Shown piece after piece: positions 5,435 to 5,486 of a DNA stretch of 5,486 nt. A program made the translations under genes and the position numbers. The notes under the pieces were generated by a model. That model was not told the DNA's origin. It worked only from the letters and a program-made list of their open reading frames with translations, and did no database searches. The DNA comes from an uncultured Collinsella sp. (lineage in GTDB: Bacteria > Actinomycetota > Coriobacteriia > Coriobacteriales > Coriobacteriaceae): NCBI GenBank assembly GCA_900752275.1, contig CAADUS010000144.1:1-5486 (forward strand). The letters run 5' to 3'. Within the stretch, counting starts at the first letter, position 1, and each line of letters opens with the position of its first letter.

Positions 5435-5486
5435 ATGCGCGTTGATTTGAGGGTGAAGTATGATGTCGAGGCCAGGAAGGCGGCCA
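5435..5486 (+). CDS. Start of IS3-type transposase orfA (partial)
   Basis: Only 17 codons are visible: MRVDLRVKYDVEARKAA. This basic start fits the N-terminus of IS3-family OrfA, where a KY....R..AV.L segment leads into a helix-turn-helix that binds the IS ends. GGGAGG at 5421-5426, eight bases upstream, fits as ribosome binding site. In this family orfA and orfB are normally joined by programmed -1 frameshifting, which cannot be checked here. Confidence 0.6.
   Translation, partial: MRVDLRVKYDVEARKAA

Larger units (their letters stand above)
5388..5486 (+). mobile_element. Left end of an IS3-family insertion sequence (IS150-like), cut by the window end
   Basis: The first bases, TGAACTGCCTCCCATTTCTTGGACA (5388-5412, 25 bp), follow the pattern I know for IS3/IS150-group terminal repeats (TGAACTGnnCCC....GTTGGACA). 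The start of a small basic ORF lies 23 bases further in, as expected for orfA. The other end, the transposase core and the target duplication are outside the window, so family assignment rests on the end sequence and the first residues of the ORF. Confidence 0.65.

Noticed and set aside
1..5486. CRISPR array, tRNA or riboswitch
   Set aside because: No regularly spaced direct repeats, no tRNA cloverleaf or CCA-type end, and no conserved riboswitch core seen; all gaps between genes are under 160 bases and explained by hairpins.

Overview
The window looks like a piece of a high-GC Gram-positive gut actinobacterium, most likely Collinsella or a close Coriobacteriia relative. This rests on the strong preference for G/C-ending codons in the aro genes, the clostridial-type AroE sequence and the style of the terminators. 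It is inference, since no rRNA or marker gene is present.

Positions 1-2728 are the end of an aromatic amino acid cluster on the + strand. First comes the 3' part of pheA (chorismate mutase-prephenate dehydratase). It is interrupted by an in-frame TAG at 48-50, exactly where the mutase domain ends, so the dehydratase part is separated from its normal start. Next, directly abutting it, is a fused shikimate dehydrogenase-shikimate kinase (aroE-aroK, 954-2204). A perfect 17-bp hairpin follows, then aroQ (type II 3-dehydroquinate dehydratase, 2291-2728). AroQ, AroE and AroK carry out three consecutive steps, dehydroquinate to shikimate 3-phosphate; PheA acts after chorismate on the phenylalanine branch.

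Positions 2729-4348 hold a self-contained two-gene unit. It has a terminator and a TATAAT box in front, then a DUF4869-like small protein (2859-3308) overlapping by one base (TAATG) a P-loop ATPase with a TOPRIM-like C-terminal half (3308-4309), and a strong hairpin behind. Base and codon use are visibly less GC-biased than in the aro genes. The pair has no known function that I can name and is the best candidate here for an undescribed system.

Positions 4349-5335 carry, on the - strand, a family 3 membrane acyltransferase convergent with the ATPase. From about 5388 to the window end is the left end of an IS3-family insertion sequence: a 25-bp terminal-repeat-like sequence, a terminator-type hairpin that also buries the Shine-Dalgarno of the first transposase ORF, and the first 17 codons of that ORF. 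The region from aroQ to the IS therefore looks like accessory DNA next to a core biosynthetic cluster.
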